A DNA stretch of 55,620 bases. Origin: Kaistella jeonii. GTDB taxonomy: Bacteria > Bacteroidota > Bacteroidia > Flavobacteriales > Weeksellaceae. Positions 8,753 to 17,572 of the stretch are shown piece after piece. Position 1 is the stretch's first letter, and every line of letters starts with the position of its first letter. The DNA lies in contig NZ_JSYL01000016.1 of assembly GCF_000812865.1 (NCBI RefSeq), positions 1 through 55,620 of the forward strand, in the 5' to 3' direction. The notes beneath the pieces were generated by a model that saw only the letters and a list, made by a program, of their open reading frames with translations, made no database searches and had not been told where the DNA came from. The position numbers and the translations under genes were made by a program.

Positions 8753-9223
8753 TTACTTTATTTCAGATTTCACGCTTCCACACGTCAACATCGATTTACC
8801 GTAATAAGGATTTTTGACTGCTTTTTCAGCGCTCAACCAACTTGCATCTGCCATTGGACAGTATTGCACGAAAACTGACTCGTTAGAAAGTTTAAAATTT
8901 TTGGTCAGTGCGATCATATTTTGAGAAAGACCATTGAAGGATTCTCTTTGCGTTTCGATGCTTCTGCTTTCTGCAATTTTAGTCGCATTTTTTCTCAAGA
9001 CATCAAGATTACCTTCCGATAAAACTTTGTAATCAACCATTGAAGCTGATTTGATAAACGTGTCGGCGGCTTTTGAAGCTTCATCAGAATTATCTGTAAC
9101 CAAAGCAGTTTTGATATTGAGATAGTTTTGATACAGTTTTGAGATGGAAGCATCACTTTTTTGAGCAGACAAGTTGAGGATTGAAAATACAGAAAACAGG
9201 GTTGTGAAAATTAATTTTTTCAT
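8753..9223 (-). CDS. DUF3347 secreted protein
   Basis: A 156-residue protein with a signal peptide (MKKLIFTTLF... ending near SAQ). An amphipathic helical body follows, then the segment FVQYCPMADASWLSAEKAVKNPYYG typical of DUF3347 proteins, and a final Cys near MLTCG. The family often lies beside copper-efflux genes, and the CPM motif may bind metal; the molecular role is unknown. An earlier ATG at 9280 would add 19 residues ahead of an obvious signal peptide, so 9223 is used. It sits within the copper block but is separated from its neighbours by about 100 and 280 bases. Confidence 0.78.
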   Translation of the reverse strand: MKKLIFTTLFSVFSILNLSAQKSDASISKLYQNYLNIKTALVTDNSDEASKAADTFIKSASMVDYKVLSEGNLDVLRKNATKIAESRSIETQRESFNGLSQNMIALTKNFKLSNESVFVQYCPMADASWLSAEKAVKNPYYGKSMLTCGSVKSEIK

Positions 9224-9321
9224 TGTAATAAATTTAGATTGTTTTAAAAATAGGGAAAGTCCAAATGAAATTTTGGACACAAAGCATCATCATTCTTCAA
9301 TTGAAAAATGACAGATTAATT

Positions 9322-9699
9322 CTAAATTCTAAAATTACAATAAGAAATAAAGAGAGGCAATTCCGCTTTGTCGGGCGGCGCATTAACTTGTACAGAAAAA
9401 TGATTTCTTTCTACTACAGGAATCAAAAATTCTGCGTAGAAAAGTTCTGGTACAATTGCTACTAAAGGTGAATCATTTATAAATGAAACATCCGCTTTCT
9501 GAGCAACATCTGTTTTTAAGATCTTAATTTCACTCTTGCAGCAATCCTTTTCTTTTTTGGTGCCACAAAGGTCACAAGTATTAGAGGACGACGCGGAAGA
9601 AACGAATATTTGATCCAGACAATAATGCACATTGTAAACCATTCCGGAAGAAAATCCGAAATAGAAAACGGTGAACATTATGGCTAAAATCTTTTTCAA
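9322..9699 (-). CDS. HYC_CC_PP family small secreted protein
   Basis: A 125-residue protein carrying the three marks of the Bacteroidota HYC_CC_PP family: HYC at 25-27, CC at 53-54 and PP at 108-109, plus CDLC at 42-45. The N-terminus is a signal or anchor sequence. Family function is unknown; the Cys/His content and the neighbouring genes suggest metal handling. The frame opens with TTG at 9699, and the first ATG is seven codons later (9678), so the start is uncertain. It is followed about 100 bases later by the DUF3347 gene. Confidence 0.75.
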   Translation of the reverse strand: MKKILAIMFTVFYFGFSSGMVYNVHYCLDQIFVSSASSSNTCDLCGTKKEKDCCKSEIKILKTDVAQKADVSFINDSPLVAIVPELFYAEFLIPVVERNHFSVQVNAPPDKAELPLFISYCNFRI

Positions 9700-10005
9700 T
9701 GTGAAATTATATTTGGTAAAGATACGAAATAAGAAAACAAACGATTCAATAAACTATTGATAGCGTGAATGAATTTAATTTCAAAGTTGATCTTTTGTTT
9801 CTTCTCGAAAAACTGATCGCATTCAAATTAATTATTCCACTTACTACCTTTTGAATCCTGATGCTTTTTATAATTGCTAAAAATTTGGAAGCAAAAAACT
9901 GTGGGGAATTACCACGATAACTATTAAGAATACAAAATAAAAAAAGGATCAGTAAAAATTTACCAATCCTTAATTATAACCTTTACAAATTTTAACTCCG
10001 AAGAA
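9700..10005. other. Gap between HYC_CC_PP and azurin genes
   Basis: No gene seen. The azurin-side end holds the azurin terminator hairpin. The HYC_CC_PP side has a weak -7-like TATCTTTA on the minus strand about 40 bases before the start. The middle is AT-rich and featureless. Confidence 0.5.
9943..9973 (-). terminator. Terminator of the azurin gene
   Basis: Arms aaggatcagtaaa and tttaccaatcctt pair except for two central positions. Read on the minus strand, the stem is followed by the T-tract complementary to the A-run before 9943. It lies just past the azurin stop. Confidence 0.55.
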
Positions 10006-10530
10006 TTATTTTACGTTGAACTTTCCTTTCATTACAGAATAATGTCCCGGGAATGAACACATATAATCATAAGTGCCTTTTGCTGGAGCCTTGAAAGTTA
10101 TAGTATCACTTTCGCCACCACCGATCAACTTAGTATGGGCAATTATATCACTCGTATCGGTTGGGATATATCCGTCTTTCTGCGCTTTTGAAGCCTTTTC
10201 TTCGAATTTCGCAAGATCAGTACCTTGTTTTAAAAGAACGAAATTGTGTCCCATCGATGCGATTGGCATTGTTCCCGTATGATGTAAAGTGAGTACAACC
10301 GTTTGACCTTCATTAACATCAATTTCTGAAAGATCATACTGCATCTTATCAGTAGAATTTAAAGTAATTTTGATGGTGTCTTGTTTTGCAGCATCAGGAG
10401 TTACAGGAGTAGTTTGTTCAACTGGTGTATCCGACACCACTTCTTTTTCCTCAGTTTTATTACACGAAACAAAAAGAGTTGCGCTGATTGTTAAGATTGC
10501 TAAAGTAGACTTGAATTTTGAATAATACAT
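10006..10530 (-). CDS. azu: Azurin, lipoprotein form
   Basis: A type 1 copper electron-transfer protein. Of its 174 residues, the lipobox ends at C23 (FVSC), so it should be anchored in the periplasmic face of a membrane. An acidic/Thr/Pro linker follows to about residue 50, then the cupredoxin fold. Copper ligands are visible: H95 (MGHNF), C158, H163 and M167 (MCSFPGHYSVMKG), with G94 as the axial backbone ligand. Azurins feed electrons to peroxidases, nitrite reductases or oxidases. It is transcribed alone; two FNR-like boxes lie upstream. Confidence 0.93.
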   Translation of the reverse strand: MYYSKFKSTLAILTISATLFVSCNKTEEKEVVSDTPVEQTTPVTPDAAKQDTIKITLNSTDKMQYDLSEIDVNEGQTVVLTLHHTGTMPIASMGHNFVLLKQGTDLAKFEEKASKAQKDGYIPTDTSDIIAHTKLIGGGESDTITFKAPAKGTYDYMCSFPGHYSVMKGKFNVK

Positions 10531-10848
10531 ATTAAATTATTTTTATCAAATGTATATATTAAATATGAATAAAGCAAATTTTAATTCTAACAACTTGGGA
10601 GGAAAGCGAGCGATTTGCATCAATAACAGATCTATAATTAGTAATTTTTTATAATTAAATTTAAAGTAAATGATTTATTCAACCTCATTTATTTCAACTG
10701 ATTCCATCTATTTGCTTTTATAGTAGCGATTTACATCAATATGATTGCAGGATCCTTAAAATTTCAAATCAGTTGATTCAAATTTTAAGTTTTTGAAACT
10801 TACTAAAAATCAGTCTTTACTAAAAATATTATTTACTTTCAATATAAA
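10531..10848. other. Azurin upstream region
   Basis: No gene. It contains two copies of gcgatttRcatcaata (10610-10625 and 10726-10741), described separately, in AT-rich sequence. The end of the EamA transporter gene bounds the far side. Confidence 0.55.
10610..10741. promoter_or_regulatory. Two FNR/CRP-like boxes upstream of azurin
   Basis: gcgat-ttgc-atcaa (10610-10623) and gcgat-ttac-atcaa (10726-10739) each match the FNR half-site arrangement TTGAT-N4-ATCAA at 8 of 10 positions. They agree with each other at 15 of 16 bases. The nearer one is centred about 87 bases before the azurin start. Oxygen or nitric-oxide regulation of azurin is plausible, but binding is inferred. Confidence 0.4.
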
Positions 10849-11718
10849 TTATATTTTTTCTATTGATTTTTTCTCATAAAAGGTTGTAGCAATTCCCAGA
10901 AGTATAATTCCGCTTCCTAACATTTGAACGCCAGTAATTTTTTCATTCACAAAAATTGCCGCCAAGATCATGGCAAAAATCGCCTGACTGAGCAAACTTA
11001 AAGAAACTCTAGTTGGTCGCATTTGTTGCGTTGCATAACTAATCAATAACCACGCGATCAGTTGACAGACGACTCCCTGAACTAAAAGTGAAACCCAAGC
11101 TTCATTCGAAAATCCCGAAAATTGTTCGCCGAAACAGACATTAATAATGAAAAGAAAAATAGTGCTGAAAATCATGCTGTACGTAATGAAAGTGATGACT
11201 TCTAATTTTGCTAAAAGTTTCTTGCTCGCCAAAATATAAAGCGCATAAAATAATCCCGAAAGTACGCCGAGAAAGAAAGCAAAATCTAATTTCAGATCTA
11301 AAATCGTATCAATTCCCACAAAAACCATCATCCCAATTAAGGCGATAAAAGTTCCAAGCCAAAAACTTTTCCTCGGACGATAATTTAAAAATGCAAAAGA
11401 AAAAAGGCCGACCCAAATTGGGGAAAGATTCGTAAGTAAAGTTGCCTGAGTCGCTGATGAATTTTGAATGGAGATATTCCAGACTGCAATATCGGAGGCA
11501 AAAAGAATTCCGCAAAACGCGATTGGTAGTAGTATTTTAAAACTTTCCAATTTGAGTTTACCTTTATAGAGTGCAAAAGGTAAAATGATCGCAGTTGCAA
11601 TTGCCATTCGGTAAAATGCCGAAATCAAACCTGAAGTCAGGTTCATTTTTACAATCACCGGAAAGATGGAAATGCAGAGAATTCCGAGAAATAAAGCAAT
11701 TCTTGGTTTCGTTATCAT
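10849..11718 (-). CDS. EamA/DMT-family membrane transporter
   Basis: A 289-residue integral membrane protein with about ten hydrophobic segments in two related halves, the usual EamA layout. The second half begins near the segment DFAFFLGVLSGLFYALYIL. Members export amino acids, nucleosides or other metabolites; no substrate can be read from the sequence. The start codon overlaps the stop of the upstream 85-residue gene (TAATG), so the two are probably translated together. Confidence 0.85.
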   Translation of the reverse strand: MITKPRIALFLGILCISIFPVIVKMNLTSGLISAFYRMAIATAIILPFALYKGKLKLESFKILLPIAFCGILFASDIAVWNISIQNSSATQATLLTNLSPIWVGLFSFAFLNYRPRKSFWLGTFIALIGMMVFVGIDTILDLKLDFAFFLGVLSGLFYALYILASKKLLAKLEVITFITYSMIFSTIFLFIINVCFGEQFSGFSNEAWVSLLVQGVVCQLIAWLLISYATQQMRPTRVSLSLLSQAIFAMILAAIFVNEKITGVQMLGSGIILLGIATTFYEKKSIEKI

Positions 11719-11975
11719 TAGTAAAGTCTTCCAACCTGTTCACAAATCTCTAAATATTCAGCAGGTATTTTTCCAAAAAATCCCTGTTCATAATATTCAT
11801 CAAAATGAGGAATATAAATGCTGTAACTTTTCCCAAGTGGAATTATGGGAATAAAGAAAAGTTCAAAATACCTCTTGTAAACCGTGATGATCGCGTTCAC
11901 TTCTACGCCATTTTTCACAATTTTACGTTGTTCTTTGCCTTTTGGCTTTTTGTTGAAACCGAATAGAAAAAACAT
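11718..11975 (-). CDS. Small protein resembling zinc-ribbon family, without the cysteines
   Basis: 85 residues, unknown function. The N-terminal MFFLFGF and the middle segment YFELFFIPIIPLGKSY match the layout of small flavobacterial zinc-ribbon proteins with a short hydrophobic hairpin. The Cys pairs that bind zinc in those are absent here (the only Cys is near the end). The C-terminal part is polar, with EYYEQGFFGKIP. Its stop overlaps the EamA start. Similarity is from memory of the family pattern, so the assignment is tentative. Confidence 0.6.
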   Translation of the reverse strand: MFFLFGFNKKPKGKEQRKIVKNGVEVNAIITVYKRYFELFFIPIIPLGKSYSIYIPHFDEYYEQGFFGKIPAEYLEICEQVGRLY

Positions 11976-11997
11976 TAAATTTAATTTTAAAAGATCT

Positions 11998-12384
11998 TTA
12001 AACCTTGTTTTTTACAAAATAGAAAATCAACATCGCCCAGGAAATAATCATTAATAATCCTCCGAGCGGCGTAATCGGTCCAATCGCTTTAGAAGGAATT
12101 GCAGCAACTTCGCTAAATGCCAGCAAATAAATACTTACCGAAAATATAAATGTTCCGGCAATCATTAAAATAGAGATCCATTTTTCTGAGGGCGTTTCAA
12201 ATTTTAAAACATATCCCACGATCAATAAAAATAAGGCGGAATACATCTGATATTTCACGCCTGTTTCGAAACTCGCCAGTTTATCAACGGAAATAACTTT
12301 CTTTAAAGCATGCGCACCAAATGCTCCTAAAATCACAGAGATCAATCCGTAACTAGCTCCTACAACTAATGTAAATGTTTTCAT
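11998..12384 (-). CDS. DUF423 membrane protein
   Basis: 128 residues with four membrane helices. The DUF423 signature is present: GAFGAHALKK near the N-terminus and later SIYLLAF with a PLGGLLMI helix. The family (YgdD-like) is widespread; its function is not established. It starts one base after the stop of the upstream secreted-protein gene, so they form an operon. Confidence 0.85.
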   Translation of the reverse strand: MKTFTLVVGASYGLISVILGAFGAHALKKVISVDKLASFETGVKYQMYSALFLLIVGYVLKFETPSEKWISILMIAGTFIFSVSIYLLAFSEVAAIPSKAIGPITPLGGLLMIISWAMLIFYFVKNKV

Positions 12385-12385
12385 A

Positions 12386-13462
12386 TTATAATTCTTCTAA
12401 TTCTAAATTTAAATTCTTTTTTGTTTTGTAATCCTGCCACGTTCCAACGATTTTAGTTCCTTTCAAATGGGCTTCAATTTTTGCTCGTGGAATCCATTCT
12501 TTCAAATTCTCATCATGATAATCATCTTCAGTGGCAGAAATATGATTGTTTTTAAAGGTTCCGTGCCATTCGATGAGTTTCTTATTTTTTACATACCAAT
12601 AAACACAAGTGAACGAATTGTCATCGTAAATTTGTTTTACCAAAAGCATGATCGGATATTTCCCGTCAATCTTTCCTTTGTACAGTTTATTTTGAATGCT
12701 CCCCGGAGAAATCACCTTCTCAGAATCTGACAGTAAATTTTTCGCAAACGGACTAAAATACTTCTCGAGTTCTTTATATTTAAAAACAATTTCATGACTT
12801 CCCAGATCATCTAAAGCGCGCAAAGCATGATTGGAACATCGCCCTGCAACTATCGTAAATTGATTTCTTCCGAAATAAAATTTTAAATAGGGTAAAGTAT
12901 TTTCGGTAAAACAATCTTGATACATCGCAATTTGGTCGTCCTTATCTTGATCCCGAGTTGGAGCAGCTTTAAGTTCGATGATGTAATCTTTGACTCTTTT
13001 CTTTATTTTATCATTGATGATTTTTTCAATTTTAAAATAGGAATTGGGCTGAAAAAGATCTTCCAGATTAATGAAATTTCCCGTTCTTAAATCAAAGTTT
13101 CTGTAGTTCGTAAAACCTTCCGGATAAGCGCCACTTGCTTCACCTTCCATTTCAAGAGAAAGAATATTTCGTGGTGTTCCTAACCTTTTCCAACTGTAAA
13201 AATAGAGATAGTTTTGATAAGAATTCGTAGCAGTAGAAGCCAATTGATAAGGATTTTTTCCTGAATTGGGAACGAATTCTAACTCATCAACCTGCAGAAA
13301 AGTATTGATCTTTTGTTGAACCACAGCTTTCTGCGAATAAGAAATTAAAGGAAAAATAAAATCTTCAGATTGAGGTTGCAGATTGGTGATCTTTACATTT
13401 TTCTGCTGCGAAAAACTAAAAACCGATAAAAAAATCAACGCGAATAAAACTCCTTTTTTCAT
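12386..13462 (-). CDS. Secreted protein, DUF3298/RsiV-like
   Basis: 358 residues with a signal peptide (MKKGVLFALIFLSVFSFSQ). The middle section, with YPEGFTNYRNFDLRTGNFINLEDLF, matches the pattern of DUF3298/RsiV-type domains, in which a 'DLxTGxxxxLxDLF' segment is characteristic. The C-terminal third is rich in aromatic and charged residues with an immunoglobulin-like feel. Function unknown; RsiV itself is a lysozyme-binding anti-sigma factor, but there is no membrane helix or anti-sigma part here. It is followed immediately by DUF423. Confidence 0.6.
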   Translation of the reverse strand: MKKGVLFALIFLSVFSFSQQKNVKITNLQPQSEDFIFPLISYSQKAVVQQKINTFLQVDELEFVPNSGKNPYQLASTATNSYQNYLYFYSWKRLGTPRNILSLEMEGEASGAYPEGFTNYRNFDLRTGNFINLEDLFQPNSYFKIEKIINDKIKKRVKDYIIELKAAPTRDQDKDDQIAMYQDCFTENTLPYLKFYFGRNQFTIVAGRCSNHALRALDDLGSHEIVFKYKELEKYFSPFAKNLLSDSEKVISPGSIQNKLYKGKIDGKYPIMLLVKQIYDDNSFTCVYWYVKNKKLIEWHGTFKNNHISATEDDYHDENLKEWIPRAKIEAHLKGTKIVGTWQDYKTKKNLNLELEEL

Positions 13463-13476
13463 CTTAAGATTTCCCG

Positions 13477-13650
13477 TTATGCTACAATTCGAGTTTGATA
13501 CATGATAACCAATTCAGTGATGATCGATAAAAGTCCGATCGCAATAAACATCCAGGAAAACCTTTTTGATTTTGCGAATCCAGGATCTTTGGTGACTTTC
13601 ACAAAAATCCCAAATATTAAAATTAAAACTCCCAGAAAGATTTGAAACAT
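13477..13650 (-). CDS. Small membrane protein, 57 residues
   Basis: The frame begins ATG at 13650 and ends TAA at 13477. Two hydrophobic segments (about residues 2-17 and 33-50) are separated by a charged loop (KVTKDPGFAKSKR). It fits exactly between two same-strand genes (21 bases after one, 14 before the next). Codon use matches its neighbours, supporting a real gene. Function unknown. Confidence 0.65.
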   Translation of the reverse strand: MFQIFLGVLILIFGIFVKVTKDPGFAKSKRFSWMFIAIGLLSIITELVIMYQTRIVA

Positions 13651-13671
13651 ATCTTTTATTTCTATTTAAAA

Positions 13672-14295
13672 TTATTCTATCACTAAAGTAACAGGTTGAG
13701 CGAAATTTTGTTTGATCAATTGATCGTTATGACGCAATGGTTTTTCTAAATGGTCAATGGAATAAAGAAACAAGGCAGTCATTAAGTTAAATGCCAAACT
13801 CTCACCGCTATATTTCACTTTTTTGAATTTCCCATCCGTATCCACGAGAAAATTTAATTTGCATCGATATGTTGCGGAAGAATAATCTGAAAATAAATAA
13901 GCAGGATAATTGGTTCGCAGAAATAATCCTAACTCTTTTAATTGTTCCCCATTTTCAATGTCTTCAATTCCCAACTGCAAGTCTGAAGTCTGATTTTCTG
14001 AAGTGCCAGATTTCTCAAGAGTCGATACGTCTGCAACACTTCTATCGTAAAGATCTTGATAAAGCTTCGAGAGACTTTCTATTTTAACACTGTAAAAAGT
14101 CCGGTATTTTTCTGAATATAAATGTTCATCTTTTTTAAAATCGTACCGCTTTAAACTATCGGAAAAGACTTTTTTAATCTGCTGAACTTCCTTTAAAATT
14201 TGATCATTTGTAATTTTGATCTGCCCAAAAACGGACTGAAAACTAAAAAAGAAAAACACCAAAAAGAATACAGATTTTAATCTACTTTTTACCAT
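13672..14295 (-). CDS. Secreted protein with TonB-C-like end
   Basis: 207 residues with a signal peptide ending near VFGQ. A helical, charged middle (about 30-115) is followed by a C-terminal region. There, CKLNFLVDTDGKFKKVKY recalls the strand-turn-strand of TonB C-terminal domains used by many short flavobacterial proteins. No function can be named. The start overlaps the end of the HMG-CoA reductase gene by 14 bases, so it is probably co-translated. Confidence 0.6.
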   Translation of the reverse strand: MVKSRLKSVFFLVFFFFSFQSVFGQIKITNDQILKEVQQIKKVFSDSLKRYDFKKDEHLYSEKYRTFYSVKIESLSKLYQDLYDRSVADVSTLEKSGTSENQTSDLQLGIEDIENGEQLKELGLFLRTNYPAYLFSDYSSATYRCKLNFLVDTDGKFKKVKYSGESLAFNLMTALFLYSIDHLEKPLRHNDQLIKQNFAQPVTLVIE

Positions 14296-15616
14296 CTCTT
14301 AATTGATTAAACTCACTAATCACTTCATGATGCGTCACGGTTTTGTCTTTAAAATAAGTAACAAAATGATTTTTTTCTTCTTCTGTCGCGCCCAATTGAT
14401 TCAGAATGTTGAACAAATGCATTTTCATGTGACCTTTCTGAATTCCCGTTGTTACCAAAGAACGCAACGCGCCAAAATTTTGAGCCAACCCAGAAACTGC
14501 CAAAATACTCATGAGTTCCTGTGCTGAAGGTTTACCCAACAAAGCCAAAGAAAATTTCACCAGCGGATGAAGATTCGTTAAACCACCCACAACTCCAACA
14601 GAAATGGGTAGATCGATCCAAAACCGAAAAATTCCGTTATCGATCGTGCAGTGAGTTAAACTCGTATATTTTCCATCTTTCGCAGCGTATGCATGAGCAC
14701 AAGCTTCGGTTGCCCGAAAATCATTTCCGGTTGCAATCACTACGGCATCAACACCGTTCATAATTCCCTTGTTATGCGTCGTAGCGCGATAAGGCTCGAT
14801 TTCTGCAATCGTAACCGCACGTTTAAATTTGGTTGCAAATTCTTCATTAGAAATTCCGCTGTCATCTTTTAAGTCTTCAATTTTACAGGAAACTTCCGCT
14901 CTCACGATACAATCTGGCGTAAAGTTGGAGAGAATATTCATCACGATCTGCAAGGAATCTTTTTCTTCTTGCGTGAAACTTTCTTCCTTTTGAACTTCCT
15001 CTTTTAAAGTTTTTCCAAAAATTTCGAGACAAGAATTAATAAAATTAGCACCCATCGAATCAACCGTATCAAAACTCGCTTTTAGTTGAAAATAATTTTC
15101 TAAATCCGCAGACTTATCAATGAGTCGGATATTCAAAATTCCACCACCGCGATTTCGCATGTTTTTGGTAATATCTTCCGTGGCTTCAAAAAGTTTTTTC
15201 TTTAATTTAAAGTTGAAGAAATGCAATATTTTATGAGGTTCAACATCCAAAATAAAATGGGTGTGACCTAATTTTTTCGTATTAATGATGGTCGTTTTAA
15301 AACCGCCTTTATCGATCCAGAATTTCGCAGCTTTGGAAGCGGCTGCAACGACTGAACTTTCTTCAACAGCCATTGGTAAAGCTAATAACTTTCCATCGAT
15401 GAGAAAATTAGGTGCAATTCCGTACGGCATATAAAAGTTGGAAATGGTGTTTTCCGAAAATTCTTCGTGTAATTTTTGCAAGGTTTCATCTCCGTTCCAA
15501 TATTGCTGAAGAACTTGCTCGTAACTGCGGTCTTCACTCAGATATTCTTTGATGAGCCAATCTATTTTTCTTTGTTTTGAAAGTTTAGAAAAACCCTCAA
15601 CCGGACTGTGATTCAT
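14282..15616 (-). CDS. mvaA: Hydroxymethylglutaryl-CoA reductase, degradative (class II) type
   Basis: Reduces HMG-CoA to mevalonate, the committed step for isoprenoids; flavobacteria use this class biosynthetically. Of 444 residues, motifs are ENTISNFYMPYGIAPN (55-70), AVEESSVVAAASKAAKFW with the catalytic Glu (E85), RATTHNKGIMNG with the catalytic Lys, and KGHMKMHL with the catalytic His near the C-terminus. The length suits class II enzymes. The ATG at 15616 lies about 100 bases from the divergent DUF4846 gene. Confidence 0.92.
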   Translation of the reverse strand: MNHSPVEGFSKLSKQRKIDWLIKEYLSEDRSYEQVLQQYWNGDETLQKLHEEFSENTISNFYMPYGIAPNFLIDGKLLALPMAVEESSVVAAASKAAKFWIDKGGFKTTIINTKKLGHTHFILDVEPHKILHFFNFKLKKKLFEATEDITKNMRNRGGGILNIRLIDKSADLENYFQLKASFDTVDSMGANFINSCLEIFGKTLKEEVQKEESFTQEEKDSLQIVMNILSNFTPDCIVRAEVSCKIEDLKDDSGISNEEFATKFKRAVTIAEIEPYRATTHNKGIMNGVDAVVIATGNDFRATEACAHAYAAKDGKYTSLTHCTIDNGIFRFWIDLPISVGVVGGLTNLHPLVKFSLALLGKPSAQELMSILAVSGLAQNFGALRSLVTTGIQKGHMKMHLFNILNQLGATEEEKNHFVTYFKDKTVTHHEVISEFNQLRDGKK

Positions 15617-15718
15617 AGAAATAAATTTGAAATGTAAAGATAGGAAATTCGGTGGGATGTTTGATACGGGATGTTAGAAGATGGATGGAGATTATCGCGA
15701 AAATAATTATCTTTCAGC

Positions 15719-16594
15719 ATGAAACAATTATCTATTCTTGCGATCTTATTTTTATTCTTGAGCTGCGAAAAATCGAAAGATAAGAATTCTCCTATTTTAG
15801 ACGAAAGGCTGAATGGAAATATTGAAACGAAATCTTCCAATAAAATTAATGAAGAAAAAAACACAATAAAAGAACGGTTTCCTGCACCTGCAGGTTTCGA
15901 ATACGTAAGTGAAAAACCAATGTCATTTGGAGCTTATATTGAAGGTTTTCCGCTGAAAAAACATGGATCACCGATCTTGAAATACGATGGAAGTGAAATC
16001 GCAGCTCAAAATCTTCACGAAGCTGTTTTTGATATCGATACCGGCACGAAAGACCTGCAACAATGCGCCGATGCGATAATTCGGCTTCGTGCGGAATATC
16101 TCTTTAAAAATAAAATGTTCGATGAGATCAAATTTCATTTTACAAGCGGAGATCTCATGACCTGGAATGATTTTAAAAATGGAACGCGAGCATTTGTCAA
16201 CGGAAACTCGGTACAATTCAGAAAGACTGCAACATTAGACGATTCCTATGAAAACTTTAGAGAGTATTTAAATCTGATCTTCAATTATGCGGGAACAATT
16301 TCGCTAAATAAAGAGACGCGACCGATATTAAAAACAAGTGATCTAAAAAGTGGCGACATTTTGATCAACGCCGGAAGTCCGGGACACGTTGTCTTTATTG
16401 CGGGAGTTTCGGAAAATAAGAAAGGAGAAAAATTATTTTTGCTTGCCCAAGGTTTTACACCGGCTCAGTCAATTCATCTGTTAAAAAATCCTTTCAACCC
16501 TAAAATTTCGCCGTGGTATGAACTGGATGTTGATTCTCGCGAAACAAAAACGGCGAGATATTATTTTTCGCCGAGTAATTTTAGAAAATTTTAA
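15719..16594 (+). CDS. DUF4846 lipoprotein
   Basis: 291 residues with a lipobox ending at C16 (LFLSC). A Lys/Glu/Asn-rich linker follows to about 55, then a DUF4846 domain. Visible marks are FPAPAGFEYV, an RLRAEYLF helix, WNDFKNG, and the strand GDILINAGSPGHVVFIAGV. That strand's GH-containing pattern resembles NlpC/P60- or amidase-like folds. No catalytic function is established. It lies divergent from HMG-CoA reductase and its stop overlaps that of the opposing lipoprotein gene by 4 bases. Confidence 0.8.
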   Translation: MKQLSILAILFLFLSCEKSKDKNSPILDERLNGNIETKSSNKINEEKNTIKERFPAPAGFEYVSEKPMSFGAYIEGFPLKKHGSPILKYDGSEIAAQNLHEAVFDIDTGTKDLQQCADAIIRLRAEYLFKNKMFDEIKFHFTSGDLMTWNDFKNGTRAFVNGNSVQFRKTATLDDSYENFREYLNLIFNYAGTISLNKETRPILKTSDLKSGDILINAGSPGHVVFIAGVSENKKGEKLFLLAQGFTPAQSIHLLKNPFNPKISPWYELDVDSRETKTARYYFSPSNFRKF

Positions 16595-17421
16595 TTCACA
16601 ATAATATTTCCTGCAGCATTATAATTAAAAGTCCAGTCCACCGCACTTTTCAAAACCTCCTTGCCATTTTGATAGTCGTATTCTTTATAGGATGCGAAAT
16701 TATTTTTTGAAAGTGATCTGTAAAAATACTCCTCCAACAAAGTTAATTTCTTAAATGGATTAGGAGAATTGTCATAATTTTGAAACAATCGAATCCGTTC
16801 TTTTTGCTGGTCAACGCCGGCCAATTGCTTAAAATATTCTGTCTTTGCTAAATTACCGTTTGCATCGTAGTAGAATTTTTCTCGATAAGACAAAATTTTA
16901 TCTTCGGGATTTCCTGGATCATAAATCATATTTGGTAATGCTGTTATTATTTCATCTAACTGTCCATTTTGATAAAAGTATGAATCATTTTTATACCAAT
17001 AAATATTAATGCCAGCAGATTGTTTCTTCGTAATCTGATTTTGAGCATTTAAAGTGAAATATTTACTATTTTTTGGGATGGTAAATTGGGTGGAATTATA
17101 AAAATCTTCTACGGTTACTTTATCATTTTGATAGATTATAGAGGTGGAAATCTTATCGGTAAACATTGCATTAAATCCGGTTGAGCCCGAAATAGATAAA
17201 AATCCTCCGGTTTTTTTCATCACTCTTTTTTGCCTGTCATATTCGAACATGAAATTGATTTCAGCTCGATTTATGATCCACAAATCTGGGTAAAGAAAAC
17301 CGGTTTTAAGATTCGTCAGCAAAGGCTCATTATCTTGATCTATTTTCGAATCACCATCTCTACTGCAAGATGTCATTAATATCGCTAAAAAAAGAATCTG
17401 AAAAAGGTATTTTATTTTCAT
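16591..17421 (-). CDS. Hypothetical lipoprotein with one RHS-like repeat
   Basis: 276 residues with a lipobox ending at C19 (LMTSC). The body has strand-rich segments typical of RHS/YD-type repeats: YDRQKRVMKKTGG, FYYDANGNLAKTEYF and a C-terminal FNYNAAGNIIVN. Flavobacteria encode many such short lipoproteins of unknown role. It is monocistronic, converging with DUF4846 by overlapping stops. Confidence 0.7.
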   Translation of the reverse strand: MKIKYLFQILFLAILMTSCSRDGDSKIDQDNEPLLTNLKTGFLYPDLWIINRAEINFMFEYDRQKRVMKKTGGFLSISGSTGFNAMFTDKISTSIIYQNDKVTVEDFYNSTQFTIPKNSKYFTLNAQNQITKKQSAGINIYWYKNDSYFYQNGQLDEIITALPNMIYDPGNPEDKILSYREKFYYDANGNLAKTEYFKQLAGVDQQKERIRLFQNYDNSPNPFKKLTLLEEYFYRSLSKNNFASYKEYDYQNGKEVLKSAVDWTFNYNAAGNIIVN

Positions 17422-17506
17422 AAAAAATATTTGAATTAAAAACCAAATATAACATTTTCTACGACTCTAACTTTGCCCGAAATATATTGGCGATCTGAAT
17501 AAAAAA

Positions 17507-17539
17507 AACCGTGTCAAGGTTCAAAACCTTGACACGGTT
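17507..17539 (-). terminator. Strong hairpin terminator after the ABC-F gene
   Basis: A perfect 15-bp stem, aaccgtgtcaaggtt (17507-17521) with aaccttgacacggtt (17525-17539), around a 3-base loop. On the minus strand it is followed by an 8-base T-tract. It lies 34 bases past the ABC-F stop. The sequence resembles the palindrome at 46176. Confidence 0.8.
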
Positions 17540-17572
17540 AAATGTGTAAATATTTTAAAGCTTATTTTTTAA

